NCBI GenBank assembly: GCA_012518325.1
Contig: JAAYSR010000001.1
Coordinates: 1-15,156, forward strand
Reading direction: 5' to 3'
DNA: 15,156 nt
From: Bacillota bacterium
Lineage (GTDB): Bacteria; Bacillota; Limnochordia; Darwinibacteriales; Darwinibacteriaceae
Position numbers and translations under genes: made by a program. This document shows, in pieces, positions 13,343 through 15,156 of this stretch. Below the pieces are notes generated by a model that saw only the letters and a list, made by a program, of their open reading frames with translations, did no database searches and was not told where the DNA came from. The number at the start of each line of letters is the position of its first letter. Position 1 is the stretch's first letter.

Positions 13343-15156
13343 TTATTCGTCTTTGGCATCCTTGAACAGATCGCCGAACATTGCGCCGATATTAGTTGTA
13401 AGTTCTTCGCTGTCTGTGCCTTCAGTGAGGTCAGGCTGGCTTTGCCGGCCCTTGGGCGCCTGTGCCGGCGGAGTCTCCGGCTTCGGCTCCAGCTCTTTTA
13501 TGCTGAGGCCGATGCGGCGTGCGTCAGCGTCCACGCTGATGATCTTGACCTTCACTTCCTGTCCGGGCTGAACAACATCTTCAGCCTTGGCCACATGCTT
13601 ATGGGAAAGCTCACTGATGTGCACCAGACCCTCGATGCCGTCTTCGAGCTTAACAAAGGCGCCAAAGTCCACCACGCGGGTAACTTCGCCGGTCACGGTT
13701 TGGCCGACTGCATAGCGCTCGGTGACTGTTGTCCATGGATCAGGAATGGTTTGCTTCAACCCAAGGGAAATTCTCTCCCTTTCCTGGTTAACGCCGAGAA
13801 TCATAACGGTAATCTCATCGCCTTCAGCAACAACGTCTGAGGGATGGTTTACCCGGCTGTAGGCCATTTCAGATACATGAAGCAGCCCTTCGACGCCGTT
13901 GCCAATGTCTACGAAAGCACCGAAATCGGTCAGACGGCGGACAATACCCTTTACCTTGTCGCCCTCCTGGAGGTTGGCGAAGGCTTCTGCCTTGGCTTTG
14001 GCGTGCTTTTCTTCCAGTACTTCCTTGTGGGAAAAGACCACATTGTTCCTGGAGCGATCCAGTTCGATGATCTTCAGCTCAAGTTCCTGACCTATATATT
14101 TTTGCAGATCATCTTCGAATCCCCGGGAAACATGACTGGCCGGGATAAATCCGCGCACACCCACGTTAACCAGCAAGCCGCCCTTTACTACCTGGATAAC
14201 CTTGGCTGTGAGAGTTCCGCCTGTCTCAAACAGGTTTTCCAGTTTATCCCAGGAACGATCTGCGTCAGCTCTCTTCTTGGAAAGAAGAACATTTCCCTCA
14301 GAATCGTCAACCTTAAGAACTTTTACCAGGATCTCCTCGCCTACACTGACAATTTCTTCTGGACTGGCGTTGGAGATGAAGCTAAGTTCATTAAGGGGAA
14401 TGCGTCCTTCCGACTTATAATCGATGTCTACCAAAACCTCGTCGTTAGAGATCTGGACAACCTTGCCTTCAATCACAGCGCCAACTGTAGGCAGTTTGAC
14501 ATCGTAGTCGCTCATTTGCACTTCGCTGATCCCTTCTGGAGCTGTTTCCCCAGTCTCTGCAGCTTCTGCTTGGACTTCTTCAACTGCTTCTTCGACTTCT
14601 GCTTCTGGACTTGCGTCAGCTTGGACTTCTTCCTGCTCTGGTGCGTCCACAGCTTCCTGTTCGGCAGCCTCAGCTACCATTTCTTCGGTAGTCTGTGCTA
14701 CCTTTTCTTCGCTAAATTCGTTCATTCTTGTAAGTACCCCCTCAATTAACCAATCTGGAGTAGAAGCTCCGGCTGTAACTCCTGCTCGCTTGACACCGGT
14801 GAACCAGTCCCTTTGCAATTCATCTGGAGTTTCAATATGATATGTAGCCGTGCCTTGCTCCTTGCATAATTCAGCCAACCTTTTTGTGTTGGCACTGTTT
14901 CGGCCTCCAATCACAACCATAACATCCACTTGGGCGGCCAGTTCCCACGCAGAAGTTTGCCGCTGTTCGGTAGCAGGACAGATGGTATCAAAAGCTTTAA
15001 GATCCTCAACCATCCCTTTCAGCACTTCGACACATGCGTTGAAGTTGCTCACTGACTGGGTGGTTTGCGCTATAATACCGACGCGACTTGCTATCGGCAG
15101 CTTCTGGATTTCTTGAGGCGTACTCACAACATGTGCGGTTTCATCAGTATAACCCA
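13343..15156 (-). CDS. ispH-rpsA: IspH (C-terminal part) fused to 30S ribosomal protein S1 (four S1 domains), cut by window edge
   Basis: The frame is open to the right edge (9 more codons, GYTDETAHV, precede the GTG at 15127), so the gene starts outside the window. Residues are numbered from that GTG. Positions 1-135 are the C-terminal portion of IspH, which makes IPP/DMAPP from HMBPP: C50 in TICPATEQRQ is a [4Fe-4S] ligand, G75-RNSANT and A119-GASTPDW are substrate-binding loops. An acidic linker at about 136-205 includes EVQAEA/EVQADA repeats. Four S1 domains follow at about 213-286, 303-369, 388-459 and 474-546, then a Pro/Ser-rich tail. Fusion of IspH and S1 is known in clostridia. The Cys ligands nearer the N-terminus are outside the window. 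Confidence 0.95.
   Translation of the reverse strand, partial: GYTDETAHVVSTPQEIQKLPIASRVGIIAQTTQSVSNFNACVEVLKGMVEDLKAFDTICPATEQRQTSAWELAAQVDVMVVIGGRNSANTKRLAELCKEQGTATYHIETPDELQRDWFTGVKRAGVTAGASTPDWLIEGVLTRMNEFSEEKVAQTTEEMVAEAAEQEAVDAPEQEEVQADASPEAEVEEAVEEVQAEAAETGETAPEGISEVQMSDYDVKLPTVGAVIEGKVVQISNDEVLVDIDYKSEGRIPLNELSFISNASPEEIVSVGEEILVKVLKVDDSEGNVLLSKKRADADRSWDKLENLFETGGTLTAKVIQVVKGGLLVNVGVRGFIPASHVSRGFEDDLQKYIGQELELKIIELDRSRNNVVFSHKEVLEEKHAKAKAEAFANLQEGDKVKGIVRRLTDFGAFVDIGNGVEGLLHVSEMAYSRVNHPSDVVAEGDEITVMILGVNQERERISLGLKQTIPDPWTTVTERYAVGQTVTGEVTRVVDFGAFVKLEDGIEGLVHISELSHKHVAKAEDVVQPGQEVKVKIISVDADARRIGLSIKELEPKPETPPAQAPKGRQSQPDLTEGTDSEELTTNIGAMFGDLFKDAKDE
14568..14632 (-). repeat. Short repeat in the acidic linker of the IspH-S1 fusion
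   Basis: The 14-mer GCTTGGACTTCTTC occurs twice (14568-14581 and 14619-14632 on the plus strand), encoding the EEVQAEA/EEVQADA units on the other strand, in a GCTTCT/ACTTCT-rich stretch. It is a low-complexity region that could vary in length between strains. Confidence 0.6.

Noticed and set aside
13844..14749. Plus-strand 301-residue open frame
   Set aside because: It is the mirror of the S1 domains; the reverse strand has four recognisable S1 repeats and ribosome-site context.
15125..15127. GTG as the start of the IspH-S1 gene
   Set aside because: The frame continues upstream with IspH-like residues to the window edge, so this is an internal Val codon.
1..15156. CRISPR array, insertion sequence, prophage or defence island
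   Set aside because: No repeat-spacer pattern, transposase, terminal inverted repeats or phage gene was found; the content is colinear core genes.

Overview
The window looks like chromosomal core DNA of an endospore-forming member of the Bacillota, probably a Clostridia-like lineage of moderate GC rather than Bacillus. The evidence is spoIVA, spoIIP, a YIEGIA-domain protein with its small partner, and an ispH gene fused in frame to ribosomal protein S1, an arrangement typical of clostridial relatives. Genus cannot be fixed from this sequence. Every supportable gene lies on the minus strand, so transcription runs from right to left and gene order is described in that direction.

Right part (15156 to 8415). 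The window opens inside an ispH-rpsA fusion (isoprenoid synthesis enzyme plus four S1 RNA-binding domains) that ends at a strong UUCG-loop terminator. Next comes a tightly packed run: a DUF1614 membrane protein, spoIIP, a YIEGIA membrane protein, a 59-codon YIEGIA partner, der (ribosome-assembly GTPase) and plsY (first acyl transfer of phospholipid synthesis), closed by a terminator. Three of these junctions are 4-base ATGA overlaps, so translation is probably coupled. The run mixes sporulation envelope functions with vegetative essentials.

Middle (8414 to 5366). spoIVA (spore-coat basement ATPase) is a single-gene unit with a SigE-like promoter and a perfect terminator. It is followed by an aspartate kinase with a clear SigA-type promoter and by a tRNA-Pro(GGG) gene with its own promoter, encoded CCA and terminator.

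Left part (5365 to 1). This holds an exported FG-GAP/copper-amine-oxidase-N-like protein starting at a TTG just behind the tRNA terminator, a divergent EF-G paralogue, a small TIGR04086/DUF3792 membrane protein, an exported SH3 plus YkuD L,D-transpeptidase, and the first third of a MATE transporter that runs off the left edge.

No CRISPR array, insertion sequence, phage gene or defence system was seen, and no gap exceeds about 120 bases. The most notable points are the DUF1614-SpoIIP-YIEGIA-small-partner operon coupled to der and plsY; four places where an intrinsic terminator sits only 18 to 44 bases before the next gene, leaving little room for a promoter; a 19-codon ORF whose stop overlaps the der start; and candidate SigH and SigE promoter elements.
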